Positions 25,979-34,872 of a stretch of 64,000 bases of DNA are shown piece by piece. A program made the position numbers and the translations under genes. The stretch lies in the NCBI GenBank assembly GCA_964502995.1, contig CAZCZB010000002.1, forward strand, positions 1 to 64,000, read 5' to 3'. Position 1 is the first letter of the stretch. Each line of letters opens with the position of its first letter. The stretch is from Bin87 sp964502995 (GTDB lineage Bacteria > Chloroflexota > Dehalococcoidia > Lucifugimonadales > UBA3495). The notes under the pieces were generated by a model. The model was not told the origin of the DNA and did not search any database. It saw only the letters and a list, made by a program, of their open reading frames with translations.

Positions 25979-26596
25979 TCAGGCGTCGAGAGTGCCCTTG
26001 GTGCTGGGAACCTGGCCGCCGGCCCGGGGGTCCGGCTCAACCGCGTCCCTGAGCGCGCGCGCCAGCGCTTTGCACAGCGCTTCTGCCTTATGGTGAGGAC
26101 TGACTCCGGCCAACACTTTTGCGTGCAGATTGATGCGGGCTTCAACCGCAAAGGACTCCAGGAAATGCGCGATGAGGTCGCCAGACAGCGACTCGACCAT
26201 AGTGTCATCGAGGGTGGTGTCCACTGCCGCGTAGGGGCGGCCGCTCCAATCCACTGCGACCATCACCAGTGTTTCGTCCAGCGGGACGATGGCGTGGCCC
26301 ATGCGCCTGATGCCACGGGGTTCGCCGAGGGCCTGGCCGAACGCACGACCCAGCATGATGGCCGTGTCCTCCACCAGGTGGTGCCAGCCCACGTGAGTGT
26401 CCCCTTGGGCTTTCAGGTCAATGTCGAACAGACCGTGTCGTGCGACCTGGCTGACCATGTGGTCGAGGAACCCGTTACCGGTATCAACGCTGTACTGGCC
26501 CGATCCGTCGAGATTGACGGCGATGGAAATGCTGGTTTCTCCGGTCGCACGTTCCAGGCTGGCCGCGCGTCCTCGGATTTCCGGCAGCGTGGACAT
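25979..26596 (-). CDS. hisB: Imidazoleglycerol-phosphate dehydratase
   Basis: A 205-residue single-function HisB that dehydrates imidazole glycerol phosphate, the seventh histidine step. Metal motifs are GWHHLVEDTAI near residue 65 and SPHHKAEALCKA near 170; the GNGFLDHMVSQVARHG segment is also conserved. The start at 26596 leaves one base after the hisC stop, so translation is coupled. It is the last gene of the minus-strand his operon; a weak GC hairpin with a poor T-run lies just downstream. Confidence 0.95.
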   Translation of the reverse strand: MSTLPEIRGRAASLERATGETSISIAVNLDGSGQYSVDTGNGFLDHMVSQVARHGLFDIDLKAQGDTHVGWHHLVEDTAIMLGRAFGQALGEPRGIRRMGHAIVPLDETLVMVAVDWSGRPYAAVDTTLDDTMVESLSGDLIAHFLESFAVEARINLHAKVLAGVSPHHKAEALCKALARALRDAVEPDPRAGGQVPSTKGTLDA

Positions 26597-26597
26597 A

Positions 26598-27692
26598 TCA
26601 GTCCACCCCCAGGACGGCGCGGAATCCGGATACCACAGCATCGGTTTCTTCCGGCTTTCCTACGCTGGAGCGGATGTAGTCGCGGAGCAAGTCGTTGTCA
26701 AAGTACCGCAGGAATACGCCGCGCCGGCACATGGCCTCGTACACCTCGCGGCCGCGGCCATCGGGCATCTTGCACAGGATGAAGTTGGCGTGAGACGGCC
26801 ACACCTTGATTCCCGGTATCTCGCTGAGGAGGCGGAACATGCGAGCGCGTTCAGTGACGATGGCGTCCACCCGGTCCAGCAGGTTGCGTGTGTCGGCCAG
26901 CGACGCCAGCAGGGCCACCTCGGCGGCAAGGTTGACGTTGTACGGTGGCTTGACGCCCATCATGGTGGCCGCCAACTCGGAATCCATCGCGCCGGCGCCG
27001 ATGCGCAGGCCCGCGAGTCCGGCCCATTTGCTGAACGTCCGCAGCACGACCAGGTTCCGGTATTCCGAAAGCAGCGGCATCAGCGTTTCGCCGCAAAAAT
27101 CGTAGTAGGCTTCGTCGGCAACGACGATTAGCCCGGTGTCCAGGAGAGCGCGCGCCTGCGCCTCGGTTACCAGATTGCCGGTGGGATTATTGGGGCTGGG
27201 GAAAAAGATTGCCTTGGTGCGGGGCGTAATCGCACCTTTGATGGATTCGATGTCGATGTCGAAGTTGTCATCCCTGGGAACCGATACCGCCTTTGCGCCG
27301 GCCACGTCCGCCGAGAACGAGTACATGCCGAACGTGGGGACCGGAATGATGATCTCGTCTCCCGGCGCGAGGAACATGCGCATCAGCAGGTCGATGATTT
27401 CATCGCTGCCGTTTCCGGCGACGATGTTCTCCTCAGGCACCCCGAGATACTCGGACAGAGCGTTCCGCAGATGGCGCTGAGCCGGGTCCGGATAATGGTT
27501 GTAGTCGCGGAAATTGCCCAGGGCTTCCGCCACCTGCGGCGACGGGCCGTATGGGTTCTCGTTGCCGTTGAGGCGAATCACCTGATCCAGCGGCACGCCG
27601 GCTTCCTCGGCCAGGGTTTCGCTGGGAGATACTCCCTCATAGGTCTTCAAACGGCTGATGTGGGGCAGCAACAGTTCTTCAATGTCGGGCAT
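26598..27692 (-). CDS. hisC: Histidinol-phosphate aminotransferase
   Basis: A 364-residue fold-type I PLP aminotransferase acting on imidazole acetol phosphate with glutamate. GNGSDEIIDLLMRMF, FFPSPNNPTGN, VVADEAYYDFCG and the PLP lysine in RTFSKWAGLAGLRIGAG are all present. GGAGGA precedes the ATG. It sits between hisD (45 nt upstream) and hisB (1 nt downstream). Confidence 0.95.
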   Translation of the reverse strand: MPDIEELLLPHISRLKTYEGVSPSETLAEEAGVPLDQVIRLNGNENPYGPSPQVAEALGNFRDYNHYPDPAQRHLRNALSEYLGVPEENIVAGNGSDEIIDLLMRMFLAPGDEIIIPVPTFGMYSFSADVAGAKAVSVPRDDNFDIDIESIKGAITPRTKAIFFPSPNNPTGNLVTEAQARALLDTGLIVVADEAYYDFCGETLMPLLSEYRNLVVLRTFSKWAGLAGLRIGAGAMDSELAATMMGVKPPYNVNLAAEVALLASLADTRNLLDRVDAIVTERARMFRLLSEIPGIKVWPSHANFILCKMPDGRGREVYEAMCRRGVFLRYFDNDLLRDYIRSSVGKPEETDAVVSGFRAVLGVD

Positions 27693-27737
27693 CTTGTGAT
27701 ATTCCTCCCTCTCGGTGAGGGTGTTCGGAGCCGGCGG

Positions 27738-29084
27738 CTACCCGGTTCGTGCCGCCGCCAGGTGATCGAGACGGGCCTGAACTGCACCGGCGTGTCCCGG
27801 GAGCCCTTCGGCCTCCGCGATTCGCACCGCGGCCGCGCCGAGATCGGCGAAATGCTGAGGGCTGAGCCCAACCACCGGCATCGTGCGCAGGAAATGGTGA
27901 ACGCTGAGGGCGGAACTGAAACGGGCGGTGCCGCCGGTCGGCATCACGTGGGACGGGCCCGCGATGTAGTCGCCCATTACTTCGGGCGAAAACTCGCCAA
28001 GGAACAGGCCGCCGGCATTGCGGATCTGGCCGGCCCACTTCCAGGGGTCGGCGACCATGAGGCACAGATGCTCGGGCGCGATGCGGTTGGCGACTTCGAT
28101 GGCCTCACCGAAATCGTCGACGCTCACGATGCAGCCCTGCCGCTCCAGAGATTGCCGGATGGTTTCGGCCCGAGGGTTGGACGCAATCTGCACGTCCAGT
28201 TCGGCCTCGATGGCTGAGATCAGAGAGTCGCTGTCGGTCACCAGGACGGCGGACGCCATCGGGTCGTGCTCGGCTTGGGCGATTAGATCTGCGGCGCAGA
28301 AGACGGGGTTGGCGGAAGAGTCGGCCACCACGATGGTTTCGGTTGGCCCGAATACGCCGTCGATGTCCACCTGCCCCTGCACCATCCGCTTGGCATAGGC
28401 GACGAACACGTTGCCGGGCCCGCAGATCTTGTCCACCTTGCGAATGCTCTCCGTGCCGTAGGCGAGGGCGCCGATGGCAGGGACCCCGCCGACCTGGTAC
28501 ACGGCGTCAACTCCGGCGATGCGCGCGGCTGCCAGTACCGTCGAATTCAGGGGTTCGCTGCCCAGGCGAGGGGTGGTCAAAACCACTTCTTTGACACCGG
28601 CGACGCGGGCGGGAATCGCGGTCATCAGCACCGTGGACGGGTACGCCGCCGTACCTCCCGGAGCATACAGCCCGACCCGTTCCAGCGGGCGGACCAGTTC
28701 GCCCAGTCCATCGCCCAGGTCAACCCAATCGCGGGGCAGCGTGGATTCGTGGAAACCGGTAACGCGCTCCGCGGCCAGTTCCAGGGCGCGTTTCAGATCA
28801 TCGGGTGTGGCATCCCAGGCTGCATCGATTTCCGATATCGGCACCTGCAGGTTGTCAAGTTCAGCGTTGTCCAGAAGGCTGGCATAGCGTCGGACCGCCG
28901 CATCGCCCTCGTCGCGGACCTCGCGCAGCATCTGCAGCACCGACGATTCCGGCGTCGCGTCGGCGCCGAAGAGAGCGCGGGTGCGTTCCAGCACGACCTC
29001 CGGAAGTGACGACAGATCGAGGGGATCAATGCGAGTGAGGACGTTTTCGGCGGCCTCCAACCCGCGGACCTGTTTAAGTTGCAC
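27738..29084 (-). CDS. hisD: Histidinol dehydrogenase
   Basis: A 448-residue zinc enzyme that takes histidinol to histidine in two NAD-linked oxidations. The signature region IDGVFGPTETIVVAD and the upstream VYQVGGVPAIGALAYGTESI match the family, and the C-terminal half has the metal and substrate histidines (FLGEFSPEVMGDYIAGPSHVMPTGG, then SVHHFLR). The start is GTG at 29084 with GGGAG upstream. It overlaps the end of the phospholipase-like gene by 11 nt, so expression is coupled to that gene. Confidence 0.95.
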   Translation of the reverse strand: MQLKQVRGLEAAENVLTRIDPLDLSSLPEVVLERTRALFGADATPESSVLQMLREVRDEGDAAVRRYASLLDNAELDNLQVPISEIDAAWDATPDDLKRALELAAERVTGFHESTLPRDWVDLGDGLGELVRPLERVGLYAPGGTAAYPSTVLMTAIPARVAGVKEVVLTTPRLGSEPLNSTVLAAARIAGVDAVYQVGGVPAIGALAYGTESIRKVDKICGPGNVFVAYAKRMVQGQVDIDGVFGPTETIVVADSSANPVFCAADLIAQAEHDPMASAVLVTDSDSLISAIEAELDVQIASNPRAETIRQSLERQGCIVSVDDFGEAIEVANRIAPEHLCLMVADPWKWAGQIRNAGGLFLGEFSPEVMGDYIAGPSHVMPTGGTARFSSALSVHHFLRTMPVVGLSPQHFADLGAAAVRIAEAEGLPGHAGAVQARLDHLAAARTG

Positions 29085-29835
29085 TGAGATACTCCCGGGC
29101 TTGCACTTTGGTTTCGTAGATTACGCGGCGGCGATATTCCTCGATCAGTTCCGGAGGTATGCGTTCGTACACGCGCTCCAGACTTGCCGGCATCTGCGCC
29201 AGGAAGCCGTCAACCACCAACTGCACCTCATCATTGTCGCGATACATGCGATTCAAAGCCCGCTTGAGTCGCTCCCAGGTGAAGTCCCAACCCAGCAGGC
29301 GCGCCACCCATCCGCGCCATTCGTCGATCAGTTCGTCCTGCAGGAATTCCAGGGCGGGCATTGCGTCAACGGCTGCGATGGCCTCGTTCTGAGTGGACAG
29401 GCGGTCATTTTCGTCGAGTACACGGCGGTCCATGTCCAACTGCAACGCGCGATCCCAGATGTGCGACTCCACGTCGGTGTCGGTTACGCGGGTGTCAGAA
29501 TCGAAGTGGGGCCGGAACATGGTGGTGATCCACATCTCGTCCGCCACCAAGTGGCTCACGTAACCCAGCAGGAAAGCGCGGGTCTGCGGCGTCAGACCGT
29601 TGTCGGATCCGGCCAGGCGCGGGTTCTGCTCGAACATACGGCGGACGCCCGTGCCCACGTCGGTTACGGTGAGATCCGAGAAGTGGGTGCGCGCCCGGTC
29701 CCATTTGGTCATGGCGCGAATGTCGGGCGCGGTGGATCCCAGGTACGCGGCGCCGGAGTGGTCGTGGGCGTACCCCCAATCCAGTTCGGTCGCAACCTCC
29801 TGGCACAAGTAAATATGCATGGGCAGGTTAGGCAT
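29074..29835 (-). CDS. Zinc-dependent phospholipase C domain protein within the his operon
   Basis: A 253-residue cytoplasmic-looking protein with the zinc-dependent phospholipase C-type fold (PF00882 pattern). It has MPNLPMHIYLCQEVATEL at the N-terminus, GYAHDHSGAAYLGSTAPDIRAM with Asp/His ligands near residue 30, FLLGYVSHLVADEMW near 95, and an all-helical remainder. No signal peptide is visible, so a secreted lipase role is unlikely. It overlaps hisG by 8 nt and hisD by 11 nt, so it is translated with histidine enzymes. HisE, HisI, HisA, HisF and HisH functions are missing nearby; whether this protein fills any step, such as histidinol-phosphate phosphatase, is open. Confidence 0.78.
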   Translation of the reverse strand: MPNLPMHIYLCQEVATELDWGYAHDHSGAAYLGSTAPDIRAMTKWDRARTHFSDLTVTDVGTGVRRMFEQNPRLAGSDNGLTPQTRAFLLGYVSHLVADEMWITTMFRPHFDSDTRVTDTDVESHIWDRALQLDMDRRVLDENDRLSTQNEAIAAVDAMPALEFLQDELIDEWRGWVARLLGWDFTWERLKRALNRMYRDNDEVQLVVDGFLAQMPASLERVYERIPPELIEEYRRRVIYETKVQAREYLSAT

Positions 29836-30847
29836 GATGCCCCGCTCCTCCGTTGCGAGACGCAATGCCGGAAAGGAATGCGTCGAAGGCCTGCGACTCG
29901 CCCTTGAAAAGGTAGGAGAGTTGCGCCGCCGCGATATCGACTCCGCCGCACTGGCGAAGGTGATCGACCACGTCCAGCAAACGGTTCTTCTGGATCAGCA
30001 GCGAGACGGCGTACCAGTCCTCTTCCTCAACGCTGAAAACGCGGGCCACGGTGGGCCCCTGTATTCCCGCAATGTCGGGGCGGGCCAGGATCATCCCGCT
30101 GACATCCTCGGCCGACCGCCCCTGCACGTTGGCCGTGATGCGATAGTAGGGTTCGGAACGCATGTGGGCTTCGAGCATTTCGGTAAGAGACTGCGCCAAC
30201 CGCAGGTTGTCAGGACTCTCCGAAAGGGAAACCGGATTGGCGATGAGGCAAGCCTGCGAGGTGAGTATCGTGCCGCCATCGACGGTCTTGAGTCGGTTTT
30301 CGCGCAGCGTCGTACCCGTGGCGGACAGATCGGCAATCAGGTCCGCGTAGCCTGCTATCGGCGCGGCTTCAAGGGTCCCGCTCACGGACACCAGCGCGAA
30401 GTGATTGATCCCTCGCTCGAACAGGAACCGGCGCAGGAGGCGGGGGTATTTGGTGGCTATTCGCAACTGGCGACCGTGTTCGTGGAACTCCAATGCCAGA
30501 TCCGCCAGGTCGTCGATCGATGTCACATCAATCCACGACTCCGGGACCGCGAGCACGTAGTCGCACCGCCCGAATTCCAGGTCCTCCATGATGGCGACGA
30601 CGCCGTTCTCGTCGTGCCGGTACTCCATCAGCCGATCGAAACCGGTGATGCCCATGTCCGCGCTGCCTTCTTCGACCTTGCCGGTGATGTCGGCGGTGCG
30701 TTGAAACAGCACGTCAATGCCCGGGATCGCGGGGATGGATCCGGTGTATCGCCGTGAATTGGGCCGACTGACCTTCACACCGCACGAGGCGAGGAACCGC
30801 ATTGTGGGCTCGCCGAGTTCTCCATCGCTTGGGATTACGAGTCTCAT
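29828..30847 (-). CDS. hisG: ATP phosphoribosyltransferase catalytic subunit
   Basis: A 339-residue HisG, which joins ATP and PRPP in the first step of histidine synthesis. The catalytic part runs to about residue 215 (RLVIPSDGELGEPTMRFLASCG, GKVEEGSADMGITGFDRLMEY, and the PRPP-loop region SATGTTLRENRLK). A C-terminal part with the HisG_C regulatory-domain pattern (VQGRSAEDVSGMILARPDIAGIQGPTVARVFSVEEEDWYAVS) marks it as the long form, but the protein is about 40 residues longer than usual. A HisZ-like gene lies just upstream, which normally goes with the short form. The ATG is at 30847 with GGTGG. Confidence 0.9.
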   Translation of the reverse strand: MRLVIPSDGELGEPTMRFLASCGVKVSRPNSRRYTGSIPAIPGIDVLFQRTADITGKVEEGSADMGITGFDRLMEYRHDENGVVAIMEDLEFGRCDYVLAVPESWIDVTSIDDLADLALEFHEHGRQLRIATKYPRLLRRFLFERGINHFALVSVSGTLEAAPIAGYADLIADLSATGTTLRENRLKTVDGGTILTSQACLIANPVSLSESPDNLRLAQSLTEMLEAHMRSEPYYRITANVQGRSAEDVSGMILARPDIAGIQGPTVARVFSVEEEDWYAVSLLIQKNRLLDVVDHLRQCGGVDIAAAQLSYLFKGESQAFDAFLSGIASRNGGAGHHA

Positions 30848-30860
30848 TCGTTGCCACCGG

Positions 30861-32279
30861 TTACGCGATGATGGTCCGTGAGTACGGCGCCGAAGGAGCG
30901 CTGGGACCGACATCCACGAGAGCGACTCCCCCGTTGCGCCGAATGTCGGCAGCGGCGCGCAGGGCTGCGGCGTAGGATGATTCGGTATCGGGGCGCACCA
31001 GGACCGCTTCCGGCCACGGCTCGCCGCCTGTCTGCTCCGGCGCAGCGGAGAGGAGGGATTCCAGGGAGTATGCGAATCCCAGCGCTGGCACAGCATCCTG
31101 GCCGCCAAGGGCAAGAGCCAGCGCATCGTAACGGCCGCCGCCCCCCAGTGGAGCCCGCAACGGTCCGTGTACCACGTCGAAGATTATTCCGTTGTAGTAC
31201 GCAATTCCCCGCGCCAGCGAGAAATCCAATTCCAGGCGGCCGGCCAATGGTGGCGCGTCGCCAACCAATTCAATCAGTTCAGCCAGGCGCTCGTAGGCCA
31301 CTGTGGAGGCTCCCGAGTCGACAACCACCGCGCTTACCTGTGCCAGCGTCTCGGACGGGTTACCGCGAACACGCGCCAGTTGACCGGCGAGGTCCAGACC
31401 GCGCTCAATGGCGTCCGGCGCATCTCCGCCCCGCAGTTTGCGCAATAGCCGATCGACGATCTCGTCCGGAGAGCGACGACCCAACGGTGTCTCGGGAGAA
31501 TTGTTCCACCGCATGAATCCGGCCAGCACGGAACGGGCCAGACCGTCGGGCAGGCCGGCAACCGCGTCGGCCAGATCGATTTCTTCAATGGGCAAGCCGC
31601 GGCCGGATACGATGTGCAGTTCGTCGGCGCGTTGGAGGGTTTCGGCGAGGCTATCTGCATCATCCCCGATGCGGTTCATATTGGCGACGATGAAGGCGCG
31701 GGCGCGGTCGGACAGGCCCACGGTGTCCAGCACGCTGTCCAGCACGTCCAGGTCAGCCACCCGCAGGCGATAGTCTCCGATACTCAATTCAGCGGGAATT
31801 TCAGCGGCCAACGACAGCAATTCGGCGTCCGCCAGGATGCTGTCGGAGCCAATCAATTCGGCGCCCACCTGGGTGAACTGGCCGCCGTTTTCAACCGAGG
31901 GCGGATTGCCCAGGTCGTAGCGGAAAACAGGGCCGGAGTATTGCCAACGCACGACCGGGTTCTGCCGCTGATCCGACACCAACTCCAGGTAGTATCGCAT
32001 TATGGCCGAGGTGAATTCGGGCCGCAGGCTGACCGTGTTCGAGCCGGGATCGGTGAACGAATACATCTGGGACGCCAGATCACCGCCGGACTTGCGGAGG
32101 AAAAGTTCGGTGGATTCCAGAATGGGAACGTCCAGCGACTGGTAACCATACAGGCCGATGGCCGCCGTCAGCCGAGCTCCCACCGCCAAGCGGTGACGGT
32201 ATTCGGCATCGGTAATATCACGCATCCCCGGAAGCCGGCGTACCGGGTTGGATGCTACTGGAGTCGCGGCAGCAATCAT
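30861..32279 (-). CDS. hisZ: HisZ-like ATP phosphoribosyltransferase regulatory subunit (HisRS paralogue)
   Basis: A 472-residue class II tRNA-synthetase-like protein. It has RRLPGMRDITDAEYRHR, TVSLRPEFTSAIMRYY, the motif 2 region FRYDLGNPPSVENGGQFTQVGAELIG, ARGIAYYNGIIFDVV and GGGGRYDALALALGG. The tail is a shortened anticodon-binding-like region. Placement 13 nt before hisG and the motif 2 sequence, which lacks the R-x-R-E-F pattern of true HisRS, favour HisZ. The start is uncertain: ATG 32279 fits the family, but an in-frame GTG at 32351 has the stronger AGGGGA site and would add a 24-residue basic extension. Confidence 0.8.
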   Translation of the reverse strand: MIAAATPVASNPVRRLPGMRDITDAEYRHRLAVGARLTAAIGLYGYQSLDVPILESTELFLRKSGGDLASQMYSFTDPGSNTVSLRPEFTSAIMRYYLELVSDQRQNPVVRWQYSGPVFRYDLGNPPSVENGGQFTQVGAELIGSDSILADAELLSLAAEIPAELSIGDYRLRVADLDVLDSVLDTVGLSDRARAFIVANMNRIGDDADSLAETLQRADELHIVSGRGLPIEEIDLADAVAGLPDGLARSVLAGFMRWNNSPETPLGRRSPDEIVDRLLRKLRGGDAPDAIERGLDLAGQLARVRGNPSETLAQVSAVVVDSGASTVAYERLAELIELVGDAPPLAGRLELDFSLARGIAYYNGIIFDVVHGPLRAPLGGGGRYDALALALGGQDAVPALGFAYSLESLLSAAPEQTGGEPWPEAVLVRPDTESSYAAALRAAADIRRNGGVALVDVGPSAPSAPYSRTIIA

Positions 32280-32428
32280 CGGGGACAATTGTAACACCAA
32301 CCCGCTTTGCGTTGCCGGTTTACCGAGGCGACTGAGGCGTACTTTGCCCACAAAAGTCCCCTGGTTTGCCCATAATGCCGGGGCGATCCTGGCAACCCGG
32401 CATCTGCGGCAGTCAGGCGCCGCTCATG

Positions 32429-33211
32429 CTACGGGTGCGCGTTGGAACCACCGTCGATGTACACAGGCTGCCCGCTGGGATAGTCGCAATGGGGCGAGCA
32501 CAGGTACACCAGCATGGCGGCGAGGTCCCGGGGGTGTCCCCGGCGCCTCATCGGCGTGTAGCGAACCAGCAGCTCCTCGCGCTGAACTTCCAACGGGATG
32601 TCCTCCGCGGTCGACCATCCGGACCCGACCGCGTTCACTCGAATCTCGCTCCGACCCCATTCGACGGCGAACGATCGGGTCAGGGACAGCACGGCCGCTT
32701 GCGTCGCGCTGTATGCCGAGCAGTTGATCACTGCGCGCTCGGCAAGGTTCGAGATCACGTTGACGATTCGGCCATACTGCTGGTCCAGCATCAGCTTGCC
32801 CGCCGCCTGGGCAAGCATGAAAGGGGCCCGCACGTTTCGGGAGTGCAACTCATCCCACTCGTGCATCGAGATGTCTGCGGCGGGTTTTGCGAAAAAACTG
32901 CGCGTGTCGTTGACCAGAATATCGACGCGCCGGTGGGCGGCTGCAAAAGCAGACATCGCGGCGGCAGCGCCTTCGGGTGTGTCCCACCGGCCGGCATGCC
33001 CGTGGGTTTCGTGTCCCGTGATCGTCGAGACGGTGGCGCGGATGGCATCCACGGAGTCGGCATGGCGTGCGACGGCAAATACTGTTGCGCCGGCCTCGGC
33101 CAATGCGGCGGCCAACAGTGGAGCCTCGTTGCCGCCGGATGCCGCGACTATCGCGGTGTGCCCGGCCAGGCTGTATTCGGAGGGGAGGTACGCGGGAGAT
33201 TCGGTTGGCAC
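32429..33211 (-). CDS. SDR-family protein with degenerate active site
   Basis: A 260-residue Rossmann-fold short-chain dehydrogenase relative. The cofactor loop reads AASGGNEAPLLAAAL instead of TGxxxGxG, the NNAG motif reads VNDT, and the active-site motif YxxxK reads YSATQ, so the catalytic lysine is replaced by glutamine. The C-terminal SGQPVYIDGGSN is standard. It may bind a nucleotide or ligand without normal redox chemistry. The start is GTG at 33211 with AAGGAA. It is directly downstream of a normal SDR at 33240, 28 nt away, probably a diverged duplicate or a partner subunit. Confidence 0.78.
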   Translation of the reverse strand: MPTESPAYLPSEYSLAGHTAIVAASGGNEAPLLAAALAEAGATVFAVARHADSVDAIRATVSTITGHETHGHAGRWDTPEGAAAAMSAFAAAHRRVDILVNDTRSFFAKPAADISMHEWDELHSRNVRAPFMLAQAAGKLMLDQQYGRIVNVISNLAERAVINCSAYSATQAAVLSLTRSFAVEWGRSEIRVNAVGSGWSTAEDIPLEVQREELLVRYTPMRRRGHPRDLAAMLVYLCSPHCDYPSGQPVYIDGGSNAHP

Positions 33212-33239
33212 GGGTGATAATTCCTTGGCGTCGGCGGCG

Positions 33240-34049
33240 TTACGGTTCGAGGGAGGCGAGCGGCGCGTGACCCGTGGGAGCGATGCCGGACGCCAACCCG
33301 GCGCCGTCGAGGATGAACATTTCCCCGGTCATGTAGTCGGAGGCATCGGACGACAGGAACACTGCGATCGGGCCGAGATCCTCCGCCTTTCCCAACTTGC
33401 CGGTGGGCAGGAAGTCGCCGGATTGCGGCAGCGTCCGGTTGATCTCCGCTCCCGGATCTATGGTCGGTATGAAACCGGGCACTATGCTGTTGGCCGTGAT
33501 TCCGTAGCGGGCCAGGCTGAACGACAGAACGCGGGTGAGTTGGATCACCCCGCCCTTGGAGGTGCAGTACATGTAGATGTCGCGGCCTCCGCGCAACCCG
33601 AACCCCGAGGCGACGTTGACGATCTTGCCCTTGCCGGCGTCGGCCATGGGTTTGGCAGCGGCCCGGGAACAGTAAAACGCGCCGTCAAGGTTGACCGACA
33701 TCGCCGTGCTCCAGTCGTCGTCGGTGATTTCCCAGATGGGTTTGAGCACGTTGTCCGCCACCATCGCCGCGTTGTTGATCAGCACGTCGATTCGACCGAA
33801 ATGGTCCATGGTGGCCCGGACCAGGGCGTCGGCGTCGGACGATCTGGACACGTCGGTTGGGATGGCGATGGCGTCCTGCCCGGCGGCGATGGCTTCGTCC
33901 CGCGCGGCTTCGATGGGTCCGGGACGCCGGCCGGCGATGGCCAGGTTGGCTCCGGAACGGGTCAGGGCCCGGACCATTTCCAGGCCCAGACCGGTGCCGC
34001 CTCCGGTGATCACGACGACCTTGCCGTCCAGGTACAGGTTTTCAAGCAT
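33240..34049 (-). CDS. SDR-family oxidoreductase
   Basis: A 269-residue classical short-chain dehydrogenase/reductase, NAD(P)-dependent. The motifs are TGGGTGLG (residues 15-22), LINNAAMV near 90, the serine in VNVASGFG near 145, and the catalytic YMYCTSK near 158-164. The substrate is not predictable. The gene overlaps the birA stop by 8 nt, so the two are coupled. It is followed by the degenerate SDR. Confidence 0.92.
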   Translation of the reverse strand: MLENLYLDGKVVVITGGGTGLGLEMVRALTRSGANLAIAGRRPGPIEAARDEAIAAGQDAIAIPTDVSRSSDADALVRATMDHFGRIDVLINNAAMVADNVLKPIWEITDDDWSTAMSVNLDGAFYCSRAAAKPMADAGKGKIVNVASGFGLRGGRDIYMYCTSKGGVIQLTRVLSFSLARYGITANSIVPGFIPTIDPGAEINRTLPQSGDFLPTGKLGKAEDLGPIAVFLSSDASDYMTGEMFILDGAGLASGIAPTGHAPLASLEP

Positions 34050-34845
34050 GGGTGTTGCGCTCTCCTGAAACTGGGCGCAGGGTAATGTCTCCGGCGGTAA
34101 GGGTCAACAACTGCCCGGAGTCGGTTCGCAGCAACAGGTTGCCCAGTTCGTCCACATCCTCGGCCATGCCTTCGCTGCTCGCGCCGTGATGCGTCACGAC
34201 CACCCGCTGGCCCAGGGTATCCAGCCAACGCCGCCACTCAGGGATCGGGGAACGACCTCGCCCCAGGTCGAGATACAGCGCGTCCATGTGTTGCAGGACG
34301 CGCCGCAGCAACTCGGAACGATCGACTTCAGCGTTGGTCGCCGTGTTGAGGCTGGTGGCGGACTCAGCAATTTCCGGGTCGGCGGAAACATCAAGGGCGA
34401 CATTGATTCCAATGCCCACAACGGCATGTTCGATGCGCGACCCGGAAAGGGCGCTCTCAGCGAGGATGCCGGCAACTTTTCGACCTTCGATCATTATGTC
34501 GTTGGGCCACTTGATGGTCGGATACACGCCGGCCACCTGCCGGACTGCCCGGGCCACCGCAACGCCGGCCAGGGGATTCAACAACGGCAGGGCGTTCGCA
34601 TCCGGACGGAACAGCACCGAGAAATACAGGTTGCCGGCATCAGACACCCATCTGCGACCCACACGGCCGCGACTTGCGGTCTGCGTTTCGGAGACGATCA
34701 CCGCGCCCTCGTCGGCGCCATCCCGCGCCCAAAGGGCGGCATCGTCCATCGTGGAGCCTGTGGATTGGTAGAACCGAACGGTGCGTCCGATGATGGCAGT
34801 GTACAGACCGGTGCGGAGCATAAATCCGACGGTGGAGGGGGGCAT
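34042..34845 (-). CDS. birA: Biotin--[acetyl-CoA-carboxylase] ligase
   Basis: A 267-residue biotin protein ligase that makes biotinyl-AMP and loads biotin on carboxylase carrier domains. The biotin-loop motif is SRGRVGRRWVS near residue 58, with KWPNDIMIEGRKVAGIL near 110 and the C-terminal domain ending in LLTLTAGDITLRPV. There is no N-terminal DNA-binding domain, so it is the short, non-repressor type. It lies 28 nt after the small helical gene and overlaps the SDR gene. Confidence 0.93.
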   Translation of the reverse strand: MPPSTVGFMLRTGLYTAIIGRTVRFYQSTGSTMDDAALWARDGADEGAVIVSETQTASRGRVGRRWVSDAGNLYFSVLFRPDANALPLLNPLAGVAVARAVRQVAGVYPTIKWPNDIMIEGRKVAGILAESALSGSRIEHAVVGIGINVALDVSADPEIAESATSLNTATNAEVDRSELLRRVLQHMDALYLDLGRGRSPIPEWRRWLDTLGQRVVVTHHGASSEGMAEDVDELGNLLLRTDSGQLLTLTAGDITLRPVSGERNTHA

Positions 34846-34872
34846 TGGGCAACCAACCAGTGCGTGGGCGTG

